A DNA stretch of 64,000 nt from Granulosicoccus sp947495035 (GCF_050589605.1 NZ_JBNGOO010000002.1); one strand, 5' to 3'. Shown: positions 16,502-25,543, numbered from the stretch's first letter. Numbers and translations: made by a program. Notes: generated by a model not told the origin, from the letters alone.

Positions 16502-17473
16502 ATGATCATCGTGACGGAAACCACCTGTCGGGAAGTCATCAGCGCGGCGCACGCCTTCGAGGCGGTGGAAGCCGTGTTCGCTGCCATGGCAAGAGGGGAT
16601 GCATACAACTTCCCGGTCATACGAGAGGCGATCGGTCATGCGGAGGCCCTGTACGGATTCAAATCCGGTTTCGACAGGGCCGGTCTGTCGCTGGGACTGA
16701 AGTCCGGAGGGTATTGGCCGGGAAATGCCAGCAGAGGATTGAGCAATCACCAGTCGAGCATCTTTCTGTTCGATCCCGATACCGGGCAGTTGCAGGCGCT
16801 GGTGGGCGGAAACTACCTGACAGCGGTGCGCACGGCGGCGGCCAGTGCGGTGTCGATCGCCCATCTGGCCCGTCAGGACTCGCGAGTGCTGGGTATGGTG
16901 GGTGCAGGTCATCAGGCACCGTTCCAGCTGCGAGCGGCGGCTGCACAGCGCCGCTTTGACAAGGTGCTTGCCTGGAACCTGCATCCGCAGAAGCTGTCCA
17001 CGCTGCAGCAGGTGGCAGACGAGCTCGATCTGCCGTTTCAGGCCGTGGAGCGCGAGCAGCTGGCAGCAGAGTCGGATGTCATCATCACCATCACCTCGGC
17101 TCATGAGGCCCTGTTGCAGCGGGACTGGTTGCAGCCGGGTACCCACATCGCCTGCATGGGAACCGATACCGCTGGCAAGCAGGAGCTGGATCCGTCGATT
17201 TTCGCCAGCAGCCGCATCTTCACCGACGAGGTGGCGCAATCGGTAACGATCGGCGAAGCACAGCATGCGGTGGCCAGCGGGCAACTGCAGGCGGACGACA
17301 TCACGGCGATCGGTGCGGTGATCAATGGTCTGCATCCGGGCAGGCAACACGCTGAAGACATCACGGTATTCGACGGCACCGGTGTCGGTTTGCAGGATCT
17401 GGCCGTGGCCTCGGCGGCGGCCAGACTGGCGCAGGAGCGCGGGCTGGCAGGGGAGGTCTCGCTGCAGGCCTAG
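16502..17473 (+). CDS. bhcD: Iminosuccinate reductase (ornithine cyclodeaminase family)
   Basis: An NAD(P)H-binding enzyme of 323 residues in the ornithine cyclodeaminase / mu-crystallin family. It reduces iminosuccinate to L-aspartate, regenerating the amino donor used by BhcA. The Rossmann motif is GMVGAGHQA (about 135-143), and the family signature TAVRTAAASAVS precedes it. The start at 16502 has GAGGGAG about 6 nt upstream; an in-frame ATG at 16487 would overlap bhcC. It is the last gene of bhcABCD, and 108 bp separate it from an unrelated pseudouridine synthase gene. The dehydrogenase family is certain, the substrate follows from the operon. Confidence 0.88.
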   Translation: MIIVTETTCREVISAAHAFEAVEAVFAAMARGDAYNFPVIREAIGHAEALYGFKSGFDRAGLSLGLKSGGYWPGNASRGLSNHQSSIFLFDPDTGQLQALVGGNYLTAVRTAAASAVSIAHLARQDSRVLGMVGAGHQAPFQLRAAAAQRRFDKVLAWNLHPQKLSTLQQVADELDLPFQAVEREQLAAESDVIITITSAHEALLQRDWLQPGTHIACMGTDTAGKQELDPSIFASSRIFTDEVAQSVTIGEAQHAVASGQLQADDITAIGAVINGLHPGRQHAEDITVFDGTGVGLQDLAVASAAARLAQERGLAGEVSLQA

Positions 17474-17581
17474 GCAGACGAGGAGCAACGTAAGAGACTG
17501 AACAGGATCATTCGTGAAAGGCAGTCTCGGTGGAGTACCATGGTGGCCGATTGAACAGCGGCATGGGCCCTTTGCAACAGT

Positions 17582-18340
17582 ATGTCTGACAACCGTTCGA
17601 ACCCGACGCCAGGGCTTCTTCATGAGCCGATTCCGGGGCTGCCTGTGGTGTTCGAGGATGCGTCGCTGATTGTCGTCGACAAACCCTCGGGCATGCTGTC
17701 GCAACCCGGTCGTCAGGTCTCCGATTCGGTTCTCGAACGGGTATTGCAGGCGCGTCCCCAGGCAACGGGGCCGGTCATGGTGCACCGTCTGGACATGGAT
17801 ACCTCCGGGTTGCTGCTGCTGGCAAAGAATCGCACGGTGCATCGCATGTTGCAGCAGCAATTCGAGCACCGCCGTATCGGCAAGCGCTACCTGGCCAGAT
17901 TGAGCGCCGTGCCGACAGCCATGGGTGGGCGCATCCATCTGCCGCTCCGTGTGGATATCGACGACCGCCCAAGGCAGGTCGTCTGCGAAGAACATGGCAA
18001 GACCGCCACCACCGTCTGGCATCGCTGCAAGGAGCAACGTGCGGATCACGTGTGGTTGTATCCCCTGACAGGGCGTACACACCAGTTGCGCGTTCATCTG
18101 GCTCATCCGCGAGGGCTGGGGATTGCCATCGAAGGGGATCGTCTGTATCAGGACCATTACGAATCACTCCGCACTCTTGGCTCGGCTGTCGCGGCTGCTG
18201 AGGCAGAGGCGGGGCAGAGTAGAACATTCCCCGATGTGGGTGGGTTGATGCTGCATGCGCAGCTTCTGGCCTTCGATCATCCATTGACGGGTATCAGGCA
18301 GAGTTTTCAATCCACACCGCCGTTCGGGAAAATCGGTTAG
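17582..18340 (+). CDS. RluA-family RNA pseudouridine synthase
   Basis: Isomerises uridine to pseudouridine in rRNA and/or tRNA. The protein has 252 residues with no N-terminal S4 domain. The catalytic motif is HRLDMDTSG, with Asp71 as nucleophile, followed by LTGRTHQLRVHLAH and the C-terminal LMLHAQLL. Length and the absence of S4 point to the RluA branch (23S position 746 / tRNA position 32 type) and not to RluC or RluD, but the target cannot be fixed from sequence. The start at 17582 is preceded by CAACAGT, a weak ribosome site. It is followed 8 bp later by a DUF2177 gene. Confidence 0.87.
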   Translation: MSDNRSNPTPGLLHEPIPGLPVVFEDASLIVVDKPSGMLSQPGRQVSDSVLERVLQARPQATGPVMVHRLDMDTSGLLLLAKNRTVHRMLQQQFEHRRIGKRYLARLSAVPTAMGGRIHLPLRVDIDDRPRQVVCEEHGKTATTVWHRCKEQRADHVWLYPLTGRTHQLRVHLAHPRGLGIAIEGDRLYQDHYESLRTLGSAVAAAEAEAGQSRTFPDVGGLMLHAQLLAFDHPLTGIRQSFQSTPPFGKIG

Positions 18341-18348
18341 AAAGGGCC

Positions 18349-18750
18349 ATGAAAATTTATCTGATTGCCTACTTTTCCGCTGTTCTGGCCTTTCTGGTAC
18401 TCGACGGCCTGTGGCTGGGGCTGATTGCCAGAAATTTCTATGCGGACCAGATGGGGGAGTTGCTGCGCAAGGATATTCTGGTGGCGCCCGCCGCAGCGTT
18501 CTATCTGGTTTATGCCGCTGGCCTGGTCTTTCTCGCGGTGCGGCCCATGAATCCGGACCTGTCTCTGGCAAGCGTGGCCCTGTATGGGGCCGTGGTTGGC
18601 TTTCTCGCTTACGGTACATACGACATGACGAATCTGTCCACCGTGCGTGAGTGGCCGGCGCTGATGAGTGTAGTTGACCTGGTGTGGGGGACAGTGCTGT
18701 CCGCCAGCGTGGCGACAGTGTCTGCACTGTCGGTGCGACATTTCTCGTAG
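18349..18750 (+). CDS. DUF2177 family membrane protein
   Basis: A small inner-membrane protein of 133 residues with four hydrophobic helices. DGLWLGLIARNFYADQMGELL and YGTYDMTNLSTVREWP are characteristic of DUF2177. No function is established for the family. AGAAAGGG at 18339-18346, overlapping the stop region of the preceding rRNA-modifying gene, serves as ribosome site. Confidence 0.85.
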   Translation: MKIYLIAYFSAVLAFLVLDGLWLGLIARNFYADQMGELLRKDILVAPAAAFYLVYAAGLVFLAVRPMNPDLSLASVALYGAVVGFLAYGTYDMTNLSTVREWPALMSVVDLVWGTVLSASVATVSALSVRHFS

Positions 18751-18808
18751 GTGCAAGCAGAGGATCAGCAGGCTCTGCCGATCTTTCGGTTGCGATTTTC
18801 AGTGGCAG

Positions 18809-18898
18809 GTGTCTGATGCGGGTGTCTGATGCGGGTGTCTGATGCGGGTGTCTGATGCGGGTGTCTGATGCGGGTGTCTGATGCGGGTGTCTGATGCG
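18809..18898 (+). repeat. 13-bp tandem repeat running into an assembly gap
   Basis: Six full copies and most of a seventh of GTGTCTGATGCGG end at the first N (18899). A 13-bp period is out of phase with codons, so it is not coding. It starts 58 bp after the DUF2177 stop. Confidence 0.95.
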
Positions 18899-18996
18899 NN
18901 NNNNNNNNNNNNNNNNNNNNNNNNNNNNNNNNNNNNNNNNNNNNNNNNNNNNNNNNNNNNNNNNNNNNNNNNNNNNNNNNNNNNNNNNNNNNNNNN
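18899..18996. other. Assembly gap (98 N)
   Basis: A second run of 98 N, directly after a tandem repeat, identical in length to the gap at 12993-13090. Confidence 0.98.
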
Positions 18997-19006
18997 CGGG
19001 TCAGAG

Positions 19007-19052
19007 AATATACCACCATTGCAAAGTCCGGCAATAATATACCACCATTGCA
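19007..19052 (+). repeat. Direct repeat of a 17-bp motif
   Basis: Two identical copies of AATATACCACCATTGCA at 19007-19023 and 19036-19052, with 12 bp between them. Part of the motif (ACCATTGCAG) also occurs at 50371-50380 upstream of the TRAP operon. Could be a pair of protein-binding sites or a remnant of a longer repeat; nothing more can be said. Confidence 0.8.
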
Positions 19053-19344
19053 GTGCTGGGCGTCAATTCTCGCAGGCCTGACATCGTGTCAATAATGAAC
19101 ACCTGACGGACCTGGCAATGGTCACCAAGGGCAGAGGGTCAGCCTAACTGAAGCCGCTAACGATGACCATTGACACACTCGAACGATCAGCACTCTGCAT
19201 GCGCAGTGTCAGCACCTGCTGCCGCGTACTGGCCAGATGGATTCACAAGTGACTACTGACAAGGCTACGGACAGGGTGCAGACAGATTACGGGCAGGGAG
19301 CAGGCGGATTGTGGGGAAGTTCGGACAAGGTGCGGGCAGAATCG

Positions 19345-20502
19345 TCATGGCCTCGAGCAATCGAGAACCCGGTGGATGGTGTCGAGCAGAAGCTCGGTGC
19401 CAGTCGGTATCAGGGCATCGGGGAAGTCATAGTCGGGATTGTGCAGCTGTGGCTGAGATTCGCCAGCTCCCAGAAACATCATCGTTGACTTGACACCTTG
19501 CAGGGCAAAGCGTCCGAAATCCTCGGACCAGCGCATCGGCTGATCCATTTCATGAATGTCGAGCCCCCGAACCCGTGCAGCCTGACGGGCGATATCCGTG
19601 GCTTCGACATCATTCTCCGAGCTCGGAAAAATGTCATGCCAGGTAATGCTGATGTCCAGAGGTTCGCTAATGGCGTCCAGCATCGTTTCTACCTGACCGA
19701 TCAATTCGGCCATGCCTGTGTCGGTCATGCAGCGCAGAGTCAGACGCATCTCACCTTCACCTGGAGCAACTCCGAACGTCGGCTCGCCCAGTCGCACATG
19801 CGTCAATGTGCACAAGGCATAATCGCTATCTGAAATACTGCCGGTACTCAGGGTTGAAAACTGCTGGACAAGGCTGGCCATTGCCTGGCCGGGCGAGATG
19901 CCATCTTCAGGTGCTGCGGCGTGGGATGTCTTTCCGTGAAAGCGGATCTGCATTCCTCGCGACGCGCAGTTGGCGGGACCCTGGCGGAGGCCGATCTCGG
20001 CCAATGGTCGGCCCGGTACATTATGGTAGGAGAATGCATAGTCTGGCCGAATCTGTGGCCAGCGAGGATCCTCGATAACGGCTTGAGCGCCAACGCCGGT
20101 CTCCTCTGCCGGCTGGAACAGCAAGACCACGCGACCTCGGCTGGGTCGCTGCATCAGTCCAAGTCCCACACCCAGAACAATGCACATGTGGCCGTCATGA
20201 CCGCAGAGGTGTGCCTTGCCCGGAATTTCAGAACGATAGGGAAGGGTGGACTGTTCGACGATGGGTAAGGCGTCCAGTTCGCAGCGGATCATGACTGTTG
20301 GTCCGTCCTCCTTGCCGCGGAATTCGGCAGCAACCCCGTGACCGCCCAGATTCTTCCAGATGAGATCGGCACCCATGGTGCTCAGTTCCTGAACGATTCG
20401 CGCTGCCGTCTGCTCTTCATGACCAGAGATCTCCGGTTGCCGATGGAAGTCATGGCGCAAGGCGGTCAGCCGGGAAATCTGTGCGGGGGTGAGAGTGTAC
20501 AT
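19345..20502 (-). CDS. M20-family amidohydrolase (hippurate / N-acyl amino acid hydrolase type)
   Basis: A metal-dependent aminoacylase of 385 residues, cytoplasmic. Zinc or manganese ligands appear in CGHDGH and PAEETG, the His of YHNVP, and LHNPDYDF near the C-terminus. The central lid domain has FHGKTSHAAAPEDG. Members hydrolyse hippurate, indole-acetyl amino acids, N-acetyl amino acids or related amides; the substrate is not evident. It stands alone, 132 bp upstream (in its own direction) of the end of the HDOD regulator gene. The start ATG at 20502 fits the family N-terminus. Confidence 0.85.
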   Translation of the reverse strand: MYTLTPAQISRLTALRHDFHRQPEISGHEEQTAARIVQELSTMGADLIWKNLGGHGVAAEFRGKEDGPTVMIRCELDALPIVEQSTLPYRSEIPGKAHLCGHDGHMCIVLGVGLGLMQRPSRGRVVLLFQPAEETGVGAQAVIEDPRWPQIRPDYAFSYHNVPGRPLAEIGLRQGPANCASRGMQIRFHGKTSHAAAPEDGISPGQAMASLVQQFSTLSTGSISDSDYALCTLTHVRLGEPTFGVAPGEGEMRLTLRCMTDTGMAELIGQVETMLDAISEPLDISITWHDIFPSSENDVEATDIARQAARVRGLDIHEMDQPMRWSEDFGRFALQGVKSTMMFLGAGESQPQLHNPDYDFPDALIPTGTELLLDTIHRVLDCSRP

Positions 20503-20634
20503 GCGGAGCGTATGCGCTTTACCGGGACGTCGCTGGAGCGGGAGTCTACCCCGGTATCATTGCACACTCTGCAGCGTTGCTACAGGGCAGTTGATGACCT
20601 CGATACACACTCCATGCGTGTATCTGGTGTGCTT

Positions 20635-21813
20635 TCAGGCAGCGCGTGAGGATGTATCCGCTGTCAGTTGTTCGATGGCCTTGTAGGCATCCAGCCAGGA
20701 GTCGACCACTTTTTCCGGTATGAATTCGTGCAGATAATCCCTGCATGCCTGTTCCTGCTGGGCGTCACTGGTCTGTGTGAAGTTCGCTTGCAGATAGCGG
20801 ATGCTGTGCAGAACCATCAGCGGTGTGATGATATCCACACTGCGTGGTGGTGATTCGTTCTGCAAGGCAACGGCCTCCACGACGGCGTCGGGCATGAACC
20901 AGCCATGCAGTATGCTGGCGCCAACCAGCTCCGGACTCAAGGAACCATCGAGTACGGCATTCTGTTTCTGTACGGCGGTGACCAGTTCACCCACATTGGA
21001 CATCATGCCGGCGATCTGGCAGTGATCAACCGAGCTTCTGGGCAGTCTGGCGTAGCGGGCGAACTGGTTGCACAGCGCGCCGATGCGCATTGCTTCGCTG
21101 TTGAGCTGGGACAGACGGCTTGCACTGAGTGTGCTGCCATCGAAACGGGCAAACACCTTGGTGGTGAGAGTGATGTTCTTGATCAGGTGCACACCGAGCA
21201 GTGTTACCGCCTGGCCAACCGACTCAACGCGTTTGTTGATACCGTAAAACGCCGAATTGACGACTTTCAGTACCGTGAGAGTCAGTCCCGTGTCGCTTTC
21301 GACGATCTCGCCGACCTTCAGCAAGGAGCTGTGAGGGGAGGACAACTCCTGCATCATCTGATCGTAAATGGCCGGTATGGCCGGTATCGAGGATACCGAG
21401 CTCATGTATTTCTTCAGATTGTCGGCTTGCATCGACTGGCGAAGTCGCATGGAGCGTTCGATGGTTGTGGCCAGATGAGCGGCGCAGAAAGGTTTCAGCA
21501 GAAACCTCTGGTTGGCCCGTGCGTTGCCAAGGACGGCTTCGGTATCGGCATTGGCTGTCAGAGTCAGCCGGATGGTCTGTTCGTTTTCCACACGAATCTG
21601 TTCGAGCAGGTCGAAACTGGCCATGTCCTTCAGATTGGCCTCGCAAACGATGACGTCAATGGCTTTGCTGCCAACGGCTGCGGCAATGAGTTGCAGTGTC
21701 TTGCTGCCGGAATCCGCGTGCTCGACGGTCCAGTCGGGACGTTCGGCGGCCAGCGCCTGGCAGGCTTCCTGCCCGGCATTGGTGTCACTGTCTACGATCA
21801 GAATATTGCTCAT
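20635..21813 (-). CDS. Response regulator-like HDOD protein with substituted phosphorylation site
   Basis: A regulator of 392 residues. Residues 1-125 form a receiver-like domain: ILIVDSD at the N-terminus and FLLKPF with the conserved Lys are present. The usual phospho-accepting Asp is replaced by Glu58 in VIVCEANL, so the domain probably cannot be phosphorylated in the ordinary way. Residues from about 135 form an HDOD domain (SIPAIPAIYDQMM, VVNSAFYG, AVTLLG), a degenerate HD fold found in c-di-GMP and stress signalling proteins. The ATG at 21813 is chosen because the receiver core begins there, although the frame is open to 21870. Partners are unknown. Confidence 0.82.
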   Translation of the reverse strand: MSNILIVDSDTNAGQEACQALAAERPDWTVEHADSGSKTLQLIAAAVGSKAIDVIVCEANLKDMASFDLLEQIRVENEQTIRLTLTANADTEAVLGNARANQRFLLKPFCAAHLATTIERSMRLRQSMQADNLKKYMSSVSSIPAIPAIYDQMMQELSSPHSSLLKVGEIVESDTGLTLTVLKVVNSAFYGINKRVESVGQAVTLLGVHLIKNITLTTKVFARFDGSTLSASRLSQLNSEAMRIGALCNQFARYARLPRSSVDHCQIAGMMSNVGELVTAVQKQNAVLDGSLSPELVGASILHGWFMPDAVVEAVALQNESPPRSVDIITPLMVLHSIRYLQANFTQTSDAQQEQACRDYLHEFIPEKVVDSWLDAYKAIEQLTADTSSRAA

Positions 21814-22081
21814 TCTTGCACTCGAGCCTCCATGTGGGGTGCCAGACACAGCCGGCAATAAGCTCGGCAAGCAATGACTCAGATAACAATCAGCGCAAGC
21901 AGTGCCTCCGGCTTGTGGGGCAAACTCCTACAAGTTCTCTGCCAAGATCGCATCGAGCATAACCCTGTGCCCTGGTTTCTCGACCAGCGCCGCAACAGAG
22001 CCGAGTGTCATGCTCGATCATGGCCGCAAGGGCGAAGCCTGGGGCACAGGCTCATCCCCGAGGGAGAGTGCACGTTGAAGG

Positions 22082-23443
22082 TCAGCGGTTTTCTTCGATC
22101 AGCGCCTGATACCAGTGCGCACTTTGCTTGAGCGTGCGTTTCTGGGTTTCATAGTCGACATGTATCAGACCGAAACGCATGTTGTAGCCTTCGGCCCACT
22201 CGAAATTGTCCATCAGACTCCAGGCGAAATAACCTCGCACGTCGACACCAGCCTGCATGGCGTCGCGAACAGCTGCCAGGTGTTGCTGCATGTAATCGAT
22301 GCGTGGCTGGTCTTCAACCTTGCCGTTCTGTACGCCATGGTTGTACGCCGCGCCGTTTTCGGTGATGTAACACGGAGGCAGGGTGTAGCGATCGTTGATA
22401 TCCACCAGAAGGTCGTGGAAGCTGCGTCCGTCGACTTCCCAACCGATATCCGTCCGGACAACATCCGGATTGTCGATCTGAATGCTGGCCGGGTAATCCG
22501 CTTGCGAGTTGTTGGCATCGGCGATGTGGAACGGGGTGTAGTAGTTCAGACCCCAGTAATCCAGTGGCTGCGCAATGGTTCTCATCTCATCCTGCCAGCC
22601 CTCTGGCAGGCGATCACCCAGATGCTCGATGGCTTCGGCCGGGTACTCGCCCTTGAACAAGGGGTCGAGAAACAGGCCGTTGTGAAACGTGCCATGCCGT
22701 CTGCAGGCCTCGATGTCACGGTCCCGATCGGTGGCCGGGTACAGAGACTGCAGGTTCAGAACGATGCCCAGTGGCACCGTGTCACGACTGGCGCGCATCG
22801 CCTGAACGGACAGACCGTGAGCGACATGCTGGCCATGCAGCACGGCCAGGGCGGAGTCGAGGTTCTTTTCCCCAGGTGCATGTATGCCGTACAGATGACT
22901 GAGGATGGACGAACACCAGGGCTCATTGAAGGTGGATACCGCACTGATCCGGTCACCGAAATGATCCATGACCGTTGCGGCGTAGTGTGCGAAGGCATCG
23001 GCGGTGGCGCGGTTTTTCCAGCCGCCCTTGTCGGCAAGCGCTTGCGGCAGATCCCAGTGGTAGAGCGTGGGATAGGCCTTCAATCCGCGTTCCAGACAGC
23101 CGTCTATCAGTCGGTCATAGAAGGCGAGTCCGCGATCGTTGAGCTGTCCGCTACCACGCGGAAACAGGCGGGGCCAGGCTATCGAGAAGCGGTAGGCGTC
23201 GACACCCAGAGAGGCCGTCAGATCGAGATCCGAAGCCCAGCGATGATAATGATCGCAGGCGACATCGCCGGTATCGCCGTTGTGAACCCGCCCGGGCGTA
23301 TGTGAAAACGTATCCCAGATGGAGGCACCGCGCCCATCTTCCAGAACCGCCCCTTCTATCTGATAGGCGGCTGTTGCGACGCCGAACAGGAAATCGGCTG
23401 GAAACTGCAGATCGCCTATGGCGTCATCTGATTCGTATGACAT
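22082..23443 (-). CDS. GH1 family beta-glucosidase
   Basis: Cytoplasmic retaining beta-glycosidase of about 453 residues that splits cello-oligosaccharides or other beta-glycosides. Visible GH1 marks are FPADFLFGVATAAYQIEG at the start, the acid/base Glu in TFNEPW, the nucleophile Glu in YITENGAAY and the C-terminal SLMDNFEWAEGY. The ATG at 23443 places the start 13 residues before FPADFLFG, as in the family. An in-frame ATG at 23500 has a better ribosome site (GAGGG), but its extra codons come from a hairpin, so the shorter form is favoured with moderate certainty. It lies downstream of fhs in the same direction and could process xylan or cellulose fragments with the GH10 enzyme. Confidence 0.9.
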   Translation of the reverse strand: MSYESDDAIGDLQFPADFLFGVATAAYQIEGAVLEDGRGASIWDTFSHTPGRVHNGDTGDVACDHYHRWASDLDLTASLGVDAYRFSIAWPRLFPRGSGQLNDRGLAFYDRLIDGCLERGLKAYPTLYHWDLPQALADKGGWKNRATADAFAHYAATVMDHFGDRISAVSTFNEPWCSSILSHLYGIHAPGEKNLDSALAVLHGQHVAHGLSVQAMRASRDTVPLGIVLNLQSLYPATDRDRDIEACRRHGTFHNGLFLDPLFKGEYPAEAIEHLGDRLPEGWQDEMRTIAQPLDYWGLNYYTPFHIADANNSQADYPASIQIDNPDVVRTDIGWEVDGRSFHDLLVDINDRYTLPPCYITENGAAYNHGVQNGKVEDQPRIDYMQQHLAAVRDAMQAGVDVRGYFAWSLMDNFEWAEGYNMRFGLIHVDYETQKRTLKQSAHWYQALIEENR

Positions 23444-23460
23444 GCTGGACAATGGAAGCA

Positions 23461-23488
23461 ATGGCAGGGCCGGAAGGAGCCCTGCCAT
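23461..23488 (-). terminator. Hairpin between fhs and the GH1 gene
   Basis: Perfect 10-bp inverted repeat ATGGCAGGGC / GCCCTGCCAT with an 8-nt loop, about 50 bp after the fhs stop. No T-run follows. It could attenuate read-through from fhs or stabilise the transcript end. Confidence 0.45.
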
Positions 23489-23539
23489 ATCTTGACACAT
23501 TCATGCCCTCGCGTGAGGCGTGCAGCCGCCAGCAGGTGT

Positions 23540-25216
23540 TCAGAACAGTCCTTCGATCTGTCCTGAATCATTGAGCCGGATGACTTCGGCTGACGGCACT
23601 TTGGGCAATCCGGGCATCGTCATGATCTCGCCACAGACCACGACAACAAACCCGGCTCCAGCCGAGAGGCGTACCTCTCTGATCGGCACCGAATGCCCCG
23701 TCGGTGCACCACGCAGGTTCTGATCAGTCGAGAAGCTGTATTGCGTCTTTGCCATGCAGATCGGCAGATGTCCGTACCCGGCATTTTCCCATTGGCGAAG
23801 CTGCTCACGCACCTTCTTGTCCGCCAGTACATCATCGGCGCGGTATATGCGCTTGGCAATGGTTTCGATCTTTTCGAACAACGGCATGTCATCAGGATAG
23901 AGCGGACTGAACTGGGAGGAACCGGAATCGGCTATGGCGGCGATGCGTGTCGCCAGCTCCCGCGTTCCCTCCGAGCCCTGCGCCCAGTGCTTGCAGACAA
24001 TGGCCTCTGAACCGAGTGTACGGACGAATTGTCTGATCGCATCGATTTCAGACTCGGTGTCGGTGACGAAATGATTGATGGCGACAACCACCGGCACACC
24101 GAAGGATTTGACATTTTCCACATGCCGACCCAGATTGGCACAGCCTTGTTTCACGGCCTGGATATTCTCTTCACCGAGATCCTCGCGCGCCACGCCGCCA
24201 TTCATCTTCATGGCCCTTACCGTGGCCACGACCACCACGGCATCGGGTGACAGGCCTGCCTTGCGGCATTTGATGTTCATGAATTTCTCGGCACCCAGGT
24301 CGGCACCGAAACCGGCCTCGGTGACCACGTAGTCGGCAAGCTTCAATGCCGTTTGTGTGGCTACCACCGAATTGCAACCGTGCGCAATGTTGGCAAAGGG
24401 GCCGCCGTGGACGAAGGCCGGATTGTTCTCCAGCGTCTGTACCAGATTGGGTTGCATGGCATCCTTGAGCAATACCGTCATGGCCCCATCGGCCTTGAGA
24501 TCCCGGCAGTACACTGGGCTCAGATCTCGGCGATAGGCGATGATGATATCGCCCAGACGTTGCTCCAGATCTTCCAGACTGCTTGCCAGACAGAGGATCG
24601 CCATGACTTCGGATGCCACCGTGATATCGAAACCGGCTTCGCGCGGAAAACCGTTGGTAGCCCCTCCCAGGCTGGTTGTGATCTGTCGCAGCGCGCGATC
24701 ATTCATGTCGACAACGCGGCGCCAGACGACTCGCCGTGAATCGATCTCCAGACTGTTGCCCCAGTAGATATGATTGTCGATCATGGCCGACAACAGGTTG
24801 TGTGCCGAGGTGATGGCATGAAAGTCGCCGGTGAAATGCAGGTTCATGTCTTCCATCGGTATGACCTGCGCATAGCCGCCTCCGGCGGCACCTCCCTTCA
24901 TGCCGAAGCACGGTCCCAGCGATGCTTCGCGAATGCAGATGGCCGTCTTCTTGCCGATGGCATTCAAGCCATCGCCCAGGCCCACGGTGGTGGTGGTCTT
25001 GCCCTCACCGGCAGGCGTGGGGTTGATGGCAGTCACCAGAATCAACTTGCCATCGGGCCTGTCCTTCAGTGATGCGATGAATTCGGCCGACACCTTGGCC
25101 TTGTCGTGGCCGTAGGGAAGCAGATGTTCACTATCGATACCCAGCTTCTCGCCGATTTCCTGAATCGGTTGACTGGTTGCGGCGCGTGCAATCTCGATGT
25201 CGGTCAGATGCGTCAT
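23540..25216 (-). CDS. fhs: Formate-tetrahydrofolate ligase
   Basis: Joins formate to tetrahydrofolate with ATP to give 10-formyltetrahydrofolate, supplying or disposing of one-carbon units in the cytoplasm. Length (558 residues) is canonical. The ATP-binding loop TPAGEGKTTT is at 67-76, and the family segments REASLGPCFGMKGGAAGGGYAQV and FTGDFHAI follow. A ribosome site AAGAGGA lies about 10 nt before the ATG. It may link to glycine and glyoxylate turnover driven by the bhc locus, but it is not in the same operon. Confidence 0.96.
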   Translation of the reverse strand: MTHLTDIEIARAATSQPIQEIGEKLGIDSEHLLPYGHDKAKVSAEFIASLKDRPDGKLILVTAINPTPAGEGKTTTTVGLGDGLNAIGKKTAICIREASLGPCFGMKGGAAGGGYAQVIPMEDMNLHFTGDFHAITSAHNLLSAMIDNHIYWGNSLEIDSRRVVWRRVVDMNDRALRQITTSLGGATNGFPREAGFDITVASEVMAILCLASSLEDLEQRLGDIIIAYRRDLSPVYCRDLKADGAMTVLLKDAMQPNLVQTLENNPAFVHGGPFANIAHGCNSVVATQTALKLADYVVTEAGFGADLGAEKFMNIKCRKAGLSPDAVVVVATVRAMKMNGGVAREDLGEENIQAVKQGCANLGRHVENVKSFGVPVVVAINHFVTDTESEIDAIRQFVRTLGSEAIVCKHWAQGSEGTRELATRIAAIADSGSSQFSPLYPDDMPLFEKIETIAKRIYRADDVLADKKVREQLRQWENAGYGHLPICMAKTQYSFSTDQNLRGAPTGHSVPIREVRLSAGAGFVVVVCGEIMTMPGLPKVPSAEVIRLNDSGQIEGLF

Positions 25217-25543
25217 GGGTGTGGTGATCCTCTTGGCGGTGACAGTGCCGTCAGAATGACTGAATTGACAGGGGTCAGGTATCCCGGGAAGGTCGCAAAC
25301 ATGTCTGACGGGGACACGGCGATGCCTGATGGCTGCGCGGAGCGTGATCAGTCGGCTCTACCCCAGCGACAGAGTGCAGTGGTAATCTGTCAGACGAGAA
25401 TTCATGGACACTGATGACGGCATGCTCCAGTTCGATGCAATCAAGACGAAGGTTTGCGGTGTGGCCACTGAACCGGGATGTCCGGCTGCGCCGTTTGCCG
25501 CATCCGCGGTGGTCGGGATCCATGCTGCGGGTTGCGCCTGCCG
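25217..25543. other. 327-bp divergent intergenic region between fhs and the XdhC gene
   Basis: Contains the fhs ribosome site and presumably both promoters. I see no additional gene, clear operator or recognisable riboswitch. Short in-frame extensions of the XdhC gene reach 25478 but lack family features. Confidence 0.6.

Larger units (their letters stand above)
18751..19344. other. 594-bp non-coding region with two repeat types and an assembly gap
   Basis: No convincing gene is present. In order it holds a 13-bp tandem repeat (18809-18898), a 98-N gap, a duplicated 17-bp motif (19007-19052) and about 290 bp of unassigned DNA before the end of the convergent M20 amidohydrolase gene. Short frames in the last part read into the antisense strand of that gene and show no protein-like features. 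Confidence 0.75.

Noticed and set aside
16157..18157. A 666-codon open frame on the minus strand across bhcC, bhcD and the pseudouridine synthase gene
   Set aside because: Overlaps three clearly identified genes in full; a product of base composition.
18809..19344. Insertion sequence or mobile element around the 13-bp repeats and the 98-N gap
   Set aside because: No transposase frame, terminal inverted repeats or target duplication is visible; the gap could hide something, but nothing seen supports it.
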